NCBI RefSeq assembly: GCF_029264495.1
Contig: NZ_JARIBH010000040.1
Coordinates: 1-64,000 of the forward strand
Reading direction: 5' to 3'
From: Peptacetobacter sp.
Lineage (GTDB): Bacteria > Bacillota > Clostridia > Peptostreptococcales > Peptostreptococcaceae
Length of the DNA: 64,000 nt
Numbering within the stretch: the stretch's first letter is position 1; each line of letters starts with the position of its first letter. The notes under the pieces were generated by a model. It saw only the letters and a list, made by a program, of their open reading frames with translations, was not told where the DNA came from and made no database searches. The position numbers and the translations under genes are program-made. Of the stretch, positions 9,526-17,777 are shown piece after piece.

Positions 9526-10137
9526 TTATTTATCATTTTTTTTAGAATTTTCTTCTTTTCTTTTTATTATCATAAAATTCCTAGCTGCTACTGATCTTGG
9601 ATGTATTGTATTTCCTTTTTTTAGCATAAGAGCTATTGTGTTATCAAATGATTTTATCATAGCATCATCTAATTTTCCATTAGACACCAATTCTCTTAAC
9701 TCTTCAACTCCTGGATAATCTCTCCCAACTTCTATTAAATCTGCTATATATATTATCTTTTCCATAAGATTCATATCGACTTTACCTGTTGTGTGGTATC
9801 TAACCGAACTTATTACATCTTCATCATCAATTTTAAAATCATATTTTGCTACATATGCTCCTATAACACTATGTGATAAAGAAATATTTCCAGTTTCTAA
9901 TTCATCTAGTTCTATGTTGTATTTTTTAACATATTCCTCTACTTTGTCATTTTTAAAGTATTTTGCACAATCATGTACTACACCTGCTAAATATGCTTTT
10001 TCTTCATCTTCACCATAAATTTTAGCCATTTCTCTAGCACAATTTGCTACATTAATCGAATGTACATATCTTTTTTCTGTAAGCATACCTTTTAGAATTT
10101 CTTTTATCTGATTTAAATCCATCAATTTTTTGTCCAC
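9526..10137 (-). CDS. yqeK: YqeK family HD-domain phosphohydrolase (Ap4A hydrolase)
   Basis: A 203-residue HD-domain protein of the YqeK family, symmetric cleavers of diadenosine tetraphosphate into two ADP. Metal ligands of the HD fold are visible: H in RYVHSINVA (near residue 25), HDCAKYF (near 53), H in LSHSVIGAYVA (near 88) and RYHTTGKVDM (near 112). The start is uncertain. The frame opens at GTG 10137, right after an in-frame TAA, without a good ribosome site; the inner ATG at residue 6 is an alternative. The nearest strong Shine-Dalgarno (GGGGAGG near 10167-10173) is 30 nt too far upstream. It follows nadD and precedes rsfS, as in many Firmicutes. Confidence 0.9.
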   Translation of the reverse strand: MDKKLMDLNQIKEILKGMLTEKRYVHSINVANCAREMAKIYGEDEEKAYLAGVVHDCAKYFKNDKVEEYVKKYNIELDELETGNISLSHSVIGAYVAKYDFKIDDEDVISSVRYHTTGKVDMNLMEKIIYIADLIEVGRDYPGVEELRELVSNGKLDDAMIKSFDNTIALMLKKGNTIHPRSVAARNFMIIKRKEENSKKNDK

Positions 10138-10184
10138 TTAACTTTTATATAAATTTTAGTGAACTTACCTCCCCTATTATTTTA

Positions 10185-10865
10185 TTATTTTTTATATAAA
10201 TTTTTAGTTTCTAAATATTTTTCTACAGATTCTGGTATTAAATATCTAACTGTTTTTCCATCTTCTATCTGTTCTCTAATGTAGGTAGATGATATATCCA
10301 ATGATGGTACATAAACACTTATTATAGATGTGTTATATTTTTTTTCAAGTTGTTCTATTTTCTCTTGTGCCTTTAAAAGACTTATCCCCGGTCTTGTTGC
10401 TGCTATAAAGGTAGCCATTTCAAAGTTTTTTTTCATACCTTTCCAACTTTCAACTTCACATATTGCATCTGCTCCAGTTATAAAATAAAATTCAGCTTCA
10501 GGATATTTATTTTTTAAATCCTTAAGTGTATCTACGGTATATGTTCTTTCTTTTCTTTCTATTTCTAAATCTAAAGCTATAAATTTTGAATTTGTTTCAG
10601 TAGCAAGTAAAACCATATTATATCTATCATATTTATCTGTTTTTATACCAAGTTTATGTGGTGGATTTCCTGTTGGTATAAAAAACATCCAATCTAAATT
10701 ATATTTATCCTTTATAAATTCAGCCGTAGCTAAATGAGCATAATGTATTGGATCAAATGTTCCACCTAAAATTCCAACTTTTTTTTTATTTTTTATATTT
10801 GAAAATTCTTCTATTTTATTATCATTTATTTTTCTGGCACTATCTACCAGTTCTAAAATACTCAT
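10185..10865 (-). CDS. nadD: Nicotinate-nucleotide adenylyltransferase NadD
   Basis: Adenylates nicotinate mononucleotide to deamido-NAD in NAD synthesis. The nucleotidyltransferase motif GGTFDPIHYAHLATAE is at about residues 34-49, FIPTGNPPHK follows, and the ISSTYIREQIEDGK C-terminal motif is the family ISST-xxR signature. At 226 residues it carries a ~27-residue N-terminal extension (SILELVDSARKINDNK) ahead of the usual VGILGGTFDP start. The extension is probably real because AAGGAGA lies upstream of ATG 10865 and no good ribosome site lies inside. First gene of nadD-yqeK-rsfS. Confidence 0.93.
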   Translation of the reverse strand: MSILELVDSARKINDNKIEEFSNIKNKKKVGILGGTFDPIHYAHLATAEFIKDKYNLDWMFFIPTGNPPHKLGIKTDKYDRYNMVLLATETNSKFIALDLEIERKERTYTVDTLKDLKNKYPEAEFYFITGADAICEVESWKGMKKNFEMATFIAATRPGISLLKAQEKIEQLEKKYNTSIISVYVPSLDISSTYIREQIEDGKTVRYLIPESVEKYLETKNLYKK

Positions 10866-10900
10866 TTATTTTAAAATCTCCTTTTATATTTATCATAACT

Positions 10901-10929
10901 ATTGTATCATATATTTACTTTTTCTTGAA
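10901..10929 (-). promoter_or_regulatory. Probable promoter of the nadD-yqeK-rsfS operon
   Basis: Leftward extended -10 TGATACAAT (TACAAT is the complement of 10901-10906), with a 17-bp spacer to TTCAAG (10924-10929). The -35 is weak; the extended -10 compensates. Confidence 0.5.
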
Positions 10930-10958
10930 TGCTTGTATTTTGTCTGTTTATACAATTA

Positions 10959-10994
10959 TTGACTTTATATATCAAGTAGATTAAAATTAATCTA
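10959..10994 (+). promoter_or_regulatory. recX promoter with overlapping inverted repeat
   Basis: TTGACT (10959-10964), a 17-bp spacer, TAAAAT (10982-10987). A 7-bp inverted repeat TAGATTA / TAATCTA (10977-10983 and 10988-10994) brackets the -10 and could be an operator. The repressor is unknown; no LexA-type (CGAAC) box is visible. Confidence 0.5.
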
Positions 10995-11018
10995 TTATAA
11001 TTTAGGAGGTTGATGAAA

Positions 11019-11657
11019 ATGTCTACTATCACTAAAATTGAAGTTCAAAAAAGAAAAAAAGATAGAGTTAATATATATGTAGATGATGAATTTTTTATTG
11101 CTATTTATGCAGAGTTAGTATATACACACTCATTAAAAAAAGGACTTAGTATAGATAAAGAACATTTAAAATCTTTACTACATGATGAAATGTATATGAA
11201 AGCAAAAAATAAAGCTCTTTCCATATTATCAAAGTCTGACCAGTCAGAAAAAAAAATTCGTGAAAAATTATTAAATGATTTTGATGAAAATATAGTAGAA
11301 GAAGTTGTAGAATTTTTAAAAAGCTATAAACTTATAAATGATAATCTTCTTGCCGAAAAAATTGTTCATGATAATATGAATTTGAGTAGATTTGGCAAAA
11401 ACAAGATAAAGCAAAATTTATATAATAAAGGTATTGAAAGTTCTGAAATACAAAATGCTATTTCTCAAATAGATCCTGATGAAGAATATAATAATGCAAA
11501 ATATTTAGCATCAAAACGTCTAAAAAGACTAAAAGGTGAAGATAAAAATAAAATAAATCAAAAAATTTATCAACATTTAGCGTATAAAGGCTTTAGTTAT
11601 GATATTATAAAAAGAGTATTAAGAGACCTTTTAAATTTTGATGAATTTGATTGTTAA
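11019..11657 (+). CDS. recX: Regulatory protein RecX
   Basis: RecX binds RecA filaments and modulates recombination. The 212-residue protein is all-helical with the family's repeated three-helix units; KARNKAL-like KAKNKALSILSKSDQSEKK and YKLINDNLLAEKIV are typical, as is the C-terminal LAYKGFSYDIIKRVLRDLL. I choose ATG 11019: AGGAGG at 11004-11009 is 9 nt upstream, whereas the TTG and ATG at 11010 and 11013 are too close. RecA itself is not in the window. The stop codon is embedded in the ribosome site of the tiny gene that follows. Confidence 0.9.
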   Translation: MSTITKIEVQKRKKDRVNIYVDDEFFIAIYAELVYTHSLKKGLSIDKEHLKSLLHDEMYMKAKNKALSILSKSDQSEKKIREKLLNDFDENIVEEVVEFLKSYKLINDNLLAEKIVHDNMNLSRFGKNKIKQNLYNKGIESSEIQNAISQIDPDEEYNNAKYLASKRLKRLKGEDKNKINQKIYQHLAYKGFSYDIIKRVLRDLLNFDEFDC

Positions 11658-11667
11658 GGAGGAAAAT

Positions 11668-11754
11668 ATGAAAAAGTTAATAATAGGAGTTTTATGCTTT
11701 GCCCTTGGTATATATAATTATTACCAATTAAAAAAAAGAGATACTATGAGATAA
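11668..11754 (+). CDS. 28-residue putative membrane peptide
   Basis: A very short gene: ATG at 11668, TAA at 11754, preceded by AAGGAGG that begins inside the recX stop codon. The product begins MKKLIIGVLCFALGIYNYYQ and ends KRDTMR: two lysines, a ~16-residue hydrophobic helix, aromatic interfacial residues, then a basic tail. That is a plausible single-pass membrane peptide. Translation is probably coupled to recX. It resembles no family I can name. The excellent ribosome site and the terminator right after it (11808-11852) argue that it is a real coding unit. Confidence 0.6.
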   Translation: MKKLIIGVLCFALGIYNYYQLKKRDTMR

Positions 11755-11807
11755 TTAAAATATAAAACTTTATAAAAATATATAATTCTTAATTTTATTT
11801 TTCAACT

Positions 11808-11852
11808 AAAAAGCTCTTATGATTAGTTTAATATAATCATAAGAGCTTTTTT
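11808..11852. terminator. Bidirectional terminator after the recX unit
   Basis: Long perfect stem AAAAAGCTCTTATGATTA / TAATCATAAGAGCTTTTT with an 8-nt loop and T-runs on both sides; it serves recX (rightward) and the surface protein gene (leftward). Confidence 0.85.
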
Positions 11853-11898
11853 AAGTTATATATTCAAGTTATATATTCATAATACTTATATTAAATTT

Positions 11899-13563
11899 TT
11901 ATTTATTTTTCTTTTTTCTAAGTATACCTAATCCTCCTGCTGCTACTAAAAGTGTAGACACAGAAGTCATTAATGATGAAGTATCTGCTGTCTTTGGAGA
12001 TTTCTGTTTTTCTGTTTTATTACTTCCTGGTCTATTTGAAGATGATTGGTTATTATTAGAAGAAGACTGATTTCCTGGTTTATTTATACCTACACCATCT
12101 TTTCTTAAATAATCTGCTATTTTTATAAGTCTTTTATAATTAGTTACTTGTTTTCTTTCATCTTGATTTAATTCATTAAATAATTTTATTGTATCATTTA
12201 CAGCTTTTATATTTGCTTTATTTTTATCAAAAGTTAAATTATCAATAGCCTTAACTACTTTTTTTACTTTTTCTCTATTAATATTAACTTTTGATATTAT
12301 TTTTATTCTACCATCATTTTTATAATTTAAATTTTCTTTAGATTTTATGTATTCAGCTATTATTTTATCTAATTCCCCATAATTCTTTTCTGTACTTACT
12401 CCTGAAATAGAGTTATAGTCTGTAGACATATAATCATTCATTGCCACTAGATATTGTTTTGAATCTTCAAGATTTTTCCCTTTTACTTTGACATTTGTAA
12501 CTCTATTTCCAGAAACTTTATTTGCATCTATTGTGTATGTTACATTTCCAAAATGTAAAAATGTAGAACTTGATTCTGGATATATAGATACACCTAATTC
12601 TATTGCATCTTTTATCTGCTTACCAGTTAATTTTTTTGTTATAACTGTATTACCAAATATAACTGATTCTACTACATCACTATATTTTATTTCACCTTTT
12701 GCTATATTTCTAAGCATACTACCAGCACTTGTCATTGATATTTCTGCATTAGTCTTTTTAAGAAGTGCATCATTAATCAAATTAGCAAGATTACTTTCTT
12801 CCTTACCAGCTATATAATAATCTCCTATCAATTCAGTTGATGTTTTACCAATAACATCTTCACTATTAAAATTATTTTCTAATTTGTTTTCTTTATTTGA
12901 TTCTGATTTATTTACTTCCTCTTTTTTTAGGCTATTATTTTCTTCTTTTTTATTTTCAATATTGTCTTTTTTATTTACTTCTTCTTTTTTTGTATTTTCT
13001 AAATTTGAATTATCTTTTATATCTATATTCTTTAAAGATATTATTTCTTTAGAAGAATCTTTTTCTTTATAAGCAACTTCTACTTTTATTTTTTTTAATT
13101 CTTTATCTGATTTTATTTCTTCTTTTTTTATTTCTCTTTTAGTTTCAATACTTTTATTATTTTCTTCTTTTTTTGGAATACTGTTCTTTTTCAATTCTCT
13201 AGTTATTTCAGTAGAACTAAGTGCATTTATTTTATTATTATCTATATATATAAACATTTCTGCACCATCTTTTATTAATTTATCAACTTCTAAATTTATA
13301 TCTTTTTTATTTGATTCTATTACAGCTAAATCAATTCCATTTATTATTTCATACACTTTATCATTTGTAACTTCTTTTTTAGTTTCTTTTCCATTTGCTA
13401 ATATATCTAAATAATTTTTAAATTCTTTTCTTTCAAATGTAAAACTAATTTTTTTAATATTGTTATTTTCATCTTTCTCTTTTGCAAATACAATAGCATT
13501 TTGAGAAATAACCATTGATATCACTATTGCTGTACTAAATAATTTTTTATATAATTTCTTCAT
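11899..13563 (-). CDS. Wall-anchored surface protein with lone 5'-nucleotidase C-terminal domain
   Basis: A 554-residue secreted protein. Residues 1-28 are a signal peptide ending in a VFA-KE type site. Residues ~100-235 are Lys/Glu/Asn-rich low-complexity linker. Residues ~240-421 match the 5'-nucleotidase C-terminal (substrate-specificity) domain: NLINDALL, SAGSMLRNIAKGEIKYSDV, FGNTVITKKLTGKQIKDAIE, VAMNDYMSTDYN. The metallophosphatase domain that normally precedes it (DxH, GNHD motifs) is absent. The C-terminus has SPKTADTS, a hydrophobic stretch and the RKKKNK tail, a sorting signal close to the (S/P)PxTG motif of clostridial sortase B, with Ala in place of Gly. ATG 13563 follows AAGGAGGG. 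Catalysis is unlikely as it stands; a binding or adhesin role is inference. Confidence 0.8.
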   Translation of the reverse strand: MKKLYKKLFSTAIVISMVISQNAIVFAKEKDENNNIKKISFTFERKEFKNYLDILANGKETKKEVTNDKVYEIINGIDLAVIESNKKDINLEVDKLIKDGAEMFIYIDNNKINALSSTEITRELKKNSIPKKEENNKSIETKREIKKEEIKSDKELKKIKVEVAYKEKDSSKEIISLKNIDIKDNSNLENTKKEEVNKKDNIENKKEENNSLKKEEVNKSESNKENKLENNFNSEDVIGKTSTELIGDYYIAGKEESNLANLINDALLKKTNAEISMTSAGSMLRNIAKGEIKYSDVVESVIFGNTVITKKLTGKQIKDAIELGVSIYPESSSTFLHFGNVTYTIDANKVSGNRVTNVKVKGKNLEDSKQYLVAMNDYMSTDYNSISGVSTEKNYGELDKIIAEYIKSKENLNYKNDGRIKIISKVNINREKVKKVVKAIDNLTFDKNKANIKAVNDTIKLFNELNQDERKQVTNYKRLIKIADYLRKDGVGINKPGNQSSSNNNQSSSNRPGSNKTEKQKSPKTADTSSLMTSVSTLLVAAGGLGILRKKKNK

Positions 13564-13826
13564 AATTATCCCTCCTTTATAATATCTTTAGATTAACCAT
13601 TTATAAAGTTATACATTAAAAATTATATTATATACTTTTATTATACCAAATTTACATTTTTTTATTTATATTATTAATATTAATGTTACAATTATTATAT
13701 TATATATTTACGTATTTATAATTACAAATAAGTTACAATTTCATTTTATTTTAATTATTTTGTACTTTTAAATTTATTTTAGTAAATATACTTAATTTTT
13801 AATTAATTATTAATATGGAGGAAAAA

Positions 13827-14741
13827 ATGGTAAATTTAACACTTTTGGGATGTGGAGGAAATGTTCCTCTACCAAATAGATTTTTATCTTCTCTTTTTAT
13901 AAATTTTAAAGGCAGAAAAATTTTAGTGGATTGTGGAGAAGGAACTCAAGTATCTATGAAAATGAAAAATTGCGGATTCAAGGATATAGATTTAATTTGC
14001 ATAACTCATACACATGGCGATCATATTATAGGTCTTATTGGTCTTTTATCTACTATGGGAAACTCAGAAAGAACTAAACCTGTTACAATAGTAGGTCCTA
14101 TTGGTATAAAGGAAGCTATGAATGCAATTACTACTCTTATAACTCTTCCATATAAGCTAAATATAATAGAAAATCCATCTGGTTTATTTTCATTGGCAGA
14201 TCCGATTTTAGCAGATTTATCTATTGAAACAATAAATTTAGATCATTCAACAGAGTGTATTGGTTATAATTTTCATTTTGCTAGACATCCTAAATTTGAT
14301 GTCGAAAAAGCTTCTAAAAATTTAGTCCCTAGAAAATATTGGAGTATTCTTCAGAGGGGAGTCAGTATTATGGATGATGAAAAAACTTATTATCCTGAGA
14401 TGGTTCTAGGTGAAAGTAGAAAAGGTATTAAAATTTCTATGATTACAGACACAAGACCTATAGAATCTATACCTTCATTTATAGATGGAGCTGATTTATT
14501 TATTTGTGAAGCTATGTATGGAGACGATTTAGATATATCAAAAGCCATAAAAAATAAACATATGCTTTTTAGGGAAGCTGCTTCTTTAGCTGTACGTGGT
14601 AATGTTAAACAGCTTCTTCTTACACATTTCAGCCCTTCAGTAGATGATCCAAAAGTCTTTGAGAATAATGCTAAATCTGTTTTTAAAAATACTATATTAG
14701 GTTACGATCGTTTTAGTATAGATATAAATTTCCAAGAATAA
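13827..14741 (+). CDS. rnz: Ribonuclease Z (tRNA 3' endonuclease)
   Basis: Metallo-beta-lactamase-fold endonuclease that removes the 3' trailer of tRNA precursors lacking encoded CCA; relevant here because the tRNA-Leu at 46.9 kb has no encoded CCA. The 304-residue length is typical. The zinc motif is H61-T-H63-G-D65-H66, with LTHFSPSVDDP near residue 270 supplying the later His. I chose ATG 13827 over 13815, since the outer ATG belongs to ATGGAGG, the ribosome site for the inner one. It shares a terminator with the convergent yhbY. Confidence 0.93.
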   Translation: MVNLTLLGCGGNVPLPNRFLSSLFINFKGRKILVDCGEGTQVSMKMKNCGFKDIDLICITHTHGDHIIGLIGLLSTMGNSERTKPVTIVGPIGIKEAMNAITTLITLPYKLNIIENPSGLFSLADPILADLSIETINLDHSTECIGYNFHFARHPKFDVEKASKNLVPRKYWSILQRGVSIMDDEKTYYPEMVLGESRKGIKISMITDTRPIESIPSFIDGADLFICEAMYGDDLDISKAIKNKHMLFREAASLAVRGNVKQLLLTHFSPSVDDPKVFENNAKSVFKNTILGYDRFSIDINFQE

Positions 14742-14812
14742 CAAGAATTGTATAGAAATAGAAATTATAATCAATATAATAATTTTATTCTCATAATTGT
14801 TTAAATATATAA

Positions 14813-14859
14813 AAAAGAGTTATCATACTGTTTAAAATCAATATGATAACTCTTTTTTT
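14813..14859. terminator. Bidirectional terminator between rnz and yhbY
   Basis: Stem AAAAAGAGTTATCATA / TATGATAACTCTTTTT with a ~14-nt loop and T-runs at both ends. Confidence 0.85.
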
Positions 14860-14864
14860 ATAAA

Positions 14865-15221
14865 CTATTGAACCGATCTTTTTGTAACTCTTTTTCTATC
14901 AGTATCTTTTTTAGCTTTTGCTGGTTTTTGTCCTGGGAAAAGTATTTTAGGATTTTCATTATTTTTTTTATATAAAGTAAACTTAAATCCTATAGCTTGA
15001 ACAAATTCTGCTCTAATTTCTTCGCATATCGCATTTGCTGTTTCTTTAGCATCTAATCCTGCATTTTCTAATATAGTTACTTTAACTAATTCTCTAGCTC
15101 TAAGCTGATTTTCAATTTCTTCTAAGAAAGCCGCTGTAACACCTTCTTTACCTATCTGAGCTGTAGGTTTTAATGTGTTAGCAAGCGATCTTAAATAAGC
15201 TCTCTGTTTTCCTTTTAGCAT
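14865..15221 (-). CDS. yhbY: YhbY family CRM-domain RNA-binding protein
   Basis: A 118-residue protein whose first ~95 residues are a CRM domain with the GKEG loop: QIGKEGVTAAFLEEI, plus LRARELVKVTIL and IGFKFTLYKK. The family associates with pre-50S ribosomes. The last ~20 residues form a basic tail (KPAKAKKDTDRKRVTKRS), an addition beyond the CRM core. It lies 25 bp downstream of obg, another 50S assembly factor, on the same strand. Confidence 0.93.
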   Translation of the reverse strand: MLKGKQRAYLRSLANTLKPTAQIGKEGVTAAFLEEIENQLRARELVKVTILENAGLDAKETANAICEEIRAEFVQAIGFKFTLYKKNNENPKILFPGQKPAKAKKDTDRKRVTKRSVQ

Positions 15222-15246
15222 ATTTTTTCTCCTATTCTATGATTTT

Positions 15247-16527
15247 TTAATTGTAGAATTCAAATTCTAATTCATAAATTCTTACTAAATCTCCATCTTC
15301 TATACCCATTTCTCTAAGTTTATCAAATACACCTTGATTTTCCATAGCATTTTGGAAATATTGTAGTGATTCCATATCATCAAAGTTAACTGAGTACATA
15401 ATTCTTCTAAGTGCTTTTCCTGTAACTTCGTAAACTCCATCTTCACCAAGTTCAATTTTAAGGCCTTCTTCTTCATTATTATCAAGTTCAGGTCTATATA
15501 ATTCTTCTTCTGAAACTAATTCTATCTCTTCTGCTTCTGAAAGCATCTGAGTTACATATTTTATAACATCATCTACTCCATCTCTAGTAGCTGCTGACAT
15601 TTTAAATACTTTGTATCCTCTTGATTCTATTTCTTCTTTAAAATTATCATATATTGTTTCATCATAAAGTAAATCAGATTTATTGGCAACTACTACTTGA
15701 GGTCTTGTTGATAATCTTTCGTTATATAGCTTTAATTCATCATTAATTTTTTCAAAATCTTCTATTGGATCTCTTCCTTCTAATCCAGATATATCCACTA
15801 TGTGTATTAAAACCTTTGTTCTTTCAACGTGTCTTAAAAATTCATGTCCAAGTCCTATTCCTTCTGAGGCACCTTCAATTATTCCTGGTATATCTGCTAA
15901 CACAAAACTTTCTCCAAATCCAGTTTGTACAACACCTAAATTTGGTGTAAGTGTTGTAAAGTGATAGTTAGCTATCTTTGGTTTTGCTTTTGTGACAACT
16001 GATAAGAATGTTGATTTTCCTACATTAGGGAATCCAAGTAATCCTACATCAGCTATCATTTTCAATTCTAAAACTACCCATCTTTCTTCTCCATCAGTAC
16101 CTGATTTTGCAAATGCAGGAGCTTGTCTTACAGCGTTTGCAAAGTTCATATTACCTTTACCGCCATATCCACCTTTTGCTATGACAGCTCTATCTCCTTC
16201 ATTTTTTAAATCAGCTATTACAAGACCTGTAGCTTCATCTCTTACAACAGTTCCTTGTGGAACTTTTAAAATAAGATCTTCACCATTTTTACCAGCTCTT
16301 CTTTTTTTAGATCCGTCTCCACCATTTTCACCATTGTATTTCTTTTTATATTTAAAATCCATTAATGTTCTAAGTCCTGTATCAACTTCAAATACTATAC
16401 TTGCTCCTCTTCCACCGTCTCCACCATCTGGTCCACCAGCAGGAACATATTTTTCTCTTCTAAATGATACTGCACCATTTCCACCATTTCCAGCTTTTAC
16501 GAATATTCTAGCCTTATCTATAAACAT
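15247..16527 (-). CDS. obg: GTPase Obg/CgtA, 50S assembly factor
   Basis: Obg couples GTP level to late 50S assembly. Domains in order: glycine-rich Obg domain (1-158, GGNGAVSFRREKYVPAGGPDGG), G domain (159-335) with P-loop GFPNVGKSTF, DIPGIIEGAS switch II and NKSD specificity motif, and the C-terminal OCT domain (about 350-426). The 426-residue length is standard for Firmicutes. It sits between rpmA and yhbY, the usual Firmicute order rplU-prp-rpmA-obg-yhbY. Confidence 0.97.
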   Translation of the reverse strand: MFIDKARIFVKAGNGGNGAVSFRREKYVPAGGPDGGDGGRGASIVFEVDTGLRTLMDFKYKKKYNGENGGDGSKKRRAGKNGEDLILKVPQGTVVRDEATGLVIADLKNEGDRAVIAKGGYGGKGNMNFANAVRQAPAFAKSGTDGEERWVVLELKMIADVGLLGFPNVGKSTFLSVVTKAKPKIANYHFTTLTPNLGVVQTGFGESFVLADIPGIIEGASEGIGLGHEFLRHVERTKVLIHIVDISGLEGRDPIEDFEKINDELKLYNERLSTRPQVVVANKSDLLYDETIYDNFKEEIESRGYKVFKMSAATRDGVDDVIKYVTQMLSEAEEIELVSEEELYRPELDNNEEEGLKIELGEDGVYEVTGKALRRIMYSVNFDDMESLQYFQNAMENQGVFDKLREMGIEDGDLVRIYELEFEFYN

Positions 16528-16628
16528 ATCTTTTCACCTTCTTTTCATTAATTTTATTTATTTTATTCCGTTCTTTATAATATCTTAATATTATAAACTC
16601 ATATATAATATTTTTATTTGTATATTAT

Positions 16629-16655
16629 AAAAGGAGTGTTATATACACTCCTTTT
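16629..16655 (-). terminator. Terminator after rpmA
   Basis: Inverted repeat AAAAGGAGTGT / ACACTCCTTTT with a 5-nt loop in the rpmA-obg gap. It probably separates the L21-L27 transcript from obg, at least in part. Confidence 0.75.
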
Positions 16656-16678
16656 CATTCTTAGCTGTAGTCCTGTAA

Positions 16679-16969
16679 TTATTCAGCTATTGAAACTGGG
16701 TATACAGAAACTTTTTTTCTTTTTTTGTCTTTTCTTTCGAATTTAACAGTTCCGTCTATTAATGCGAATAAAGTGTCATCTCCACCTTTTCCAACATTGT
16801 TTCCTGGATGTATTTTAGTTCCTCTCTGTCTAACTATTATACTTCCTGAAGTAACTAACTGTCCATCGAATCTTTTAACACCTAATCTTTTAGAAACAGA
16901 ATCTCTACCATTTTTTGAAGACCCTACCCCTTTTTTAGATGCTAATAACTGTAAGTTCATCTTTAACAT
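16679..16969 (-). CDS. rpmA: Ribosomal protein bL27 with Prp-cleaved N-terminal extension
   Basis: The 96-residue L27 precursor of Firmicute type. The mature N-terminus reaches the peptidyl-transferase centre, so the extension must be removed. The extension [10 protein letters not shown] followed by [13 protein letters not shown] matches the Prp cleavage context (LQxFA before a basic KKG segment), here with Leu-Leu-Ala. The start at 16969 is supported by GGGGGTGA 7-8 nt upstream. The processing protease is encoded immediately upstream. Ends at the hairpin 16629-16655. Confidence 0.96.
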   Translation of the reverse strand: MLKMNLQLLASKKGVGSSKNGRDSVSKRLGVKRFDGQLVTSGSIIVRQRGTKIHPGNNVGKGGDDTLFALIDGTVKFERKDKKRKKVSVYPVSIAE

Positions 16970-16983
16970 TTGGAAGTCACCCC

Positions 16984-17301
16984 CTATTTTTTAAGAATTT
17001 TTATATTTTTTGGGTATTCCCGTTTGATTTCTTGAATCGCTAATTGAAAATGTTGTAATAAAAGCTGTGCTTTATCTATACATTCTTCTTCTACAATACA
17101 TAATATATTGCCTTCTGAAGCTTCAACACTTTCAAATTTGACTTTCTGTAGAACATCAAGAGAATTTATAGTTGCTATTGCATGAGTCGTAACTGCTGCA
17201 CAAACTATATCTTTTCCATATTCTGCATATTCTGCATGTCCTTTTATAGAAAATCCTTTTAACTGGAAATCGTCATTGTAGAAATATTTAACTTTAATCA
17301 T
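16984..17301 (-). CDS. prp: Ribosomal-processing cysteine protease Prp
   Basis: Cysteine protease that removes the N-terminal extension of bL27. The catalytic His is in [12 protein letters not shown] (residue 22) and the nucleophile Cys in DIVCAAVTT (residue 34). The 105-residue length is typical. It lies between rplU and rpmA, 5 bp after the L21 stop and 14 bp before L27, the conserved Firmicute arrangement. Confidence 0.95.
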   Translation of the reverse strand: MIKVKYFYNDDFQLKGFSIKGHAEYAEYGKDIVCAAVTTHAIATINSLDVLQKVKFESVEASEGNILCIVEEECIDKAQLLLQHFQLAIQEIKREYPKNIKILKK

Positions 17302-17306
17302 AATAA

Positions 17307-17618
17307 TTAAGCGTTTATTTTTTCAACTACTATTTTAGTGTATGGCTGACGATGTCCCTGTTTTCTTCTGTAGTCTTTTTTAGCTTTGTATTTGAATACA
17401 ATAACTTTTTTAGCTTTTCCCTGTTCTAAAACTTTAGCCTGAACAGATGCTCCTTCAACTACTGGGCTTCCTAATACTAATTCACCGTCTTTTGAACAAG
17501 CTAATACATCGTTTAAAGTAACTACGTCACCAGCATTAGCTTCTAATTTTTCAACGAATAGTACGTCACCTTCTGAAACTTTATACTGTTTTCCACCAGT
17601 TTTTACTATAGCGTACAT
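17307..17618 (-). CDS. rplU: Ribosomal protein bL21
   Basis: 103-residue bL21 of the large subunit (binds 23S rRNA). [18 protein letters not shown] and the basic C-terminal [17 protein letters not shown] are diagnostic. First gene of rplU-prp-rpmA; the start follows AGGAGGTG. Preceded by the L21 leader and a consensus promoter. Confidence 0.97.
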   Translation of the reverse strand: MYAIVKTGGKQYKVSEGDVLFVEKLEANAGDVVTLNDVLACSKDGELVLGSPVVEGASVQAKVLEQGKAKKVIVFKYKAKKDYRRKQGHRQPYTKIVVEKINA

Positions 17619-17631
17619 AAATACACCTCCT

Positions 17632-17697
17632 CGGTCACAAACTCGCCATTAAAGGTACCTTTTCAGGTTTTAAACCTTATCTGAGCGGCATTACAGT
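17632..17697 (-). promoter_or_regulatory. L21 leader (autoregulatory 5' UTR) of rplU
   Basis: Between promoter and rplU lies a structured leader with GGTTTAAAACC and GGTACC elements (near 17654-17680) and a GCCGCTCAG segment. Firmicutes commonly carry the L21 leader family at this site, thought to bind L21 and control the operon. Identification rests on position and these elements, not on a covariance search. Confidence 0.7.
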
Positions 17698-17702
17698 TAT
17701 TT

Positions 17703-17731
17703 ATTATACGTTATAAACTTTACTATGTCAA
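17703..17731 (-). promoter_or_regulatory. Consensus sigma-A promoter of rplU-prp-rpmA
   Basis: Perfect -35 TTGACA (complement of 17726-17731), 17-bp spacer, perfect -10 TATAAT (complement of 17703-17708). The strongest promoter seen in this window, as expected for ribosomal proteins. Confidence 0.88.
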
Positions 17732-17777
17732 CGTATTTTTTGCATATTTTTTATAAGTAATTTATAAATATATTTTA

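Noticed and set aside
15992-16588. 198-residue + strand frame opposite obg
   Set aside because: Pro/Phe-rich antisense of the glycine-rich Obg domain; no independent evidence.
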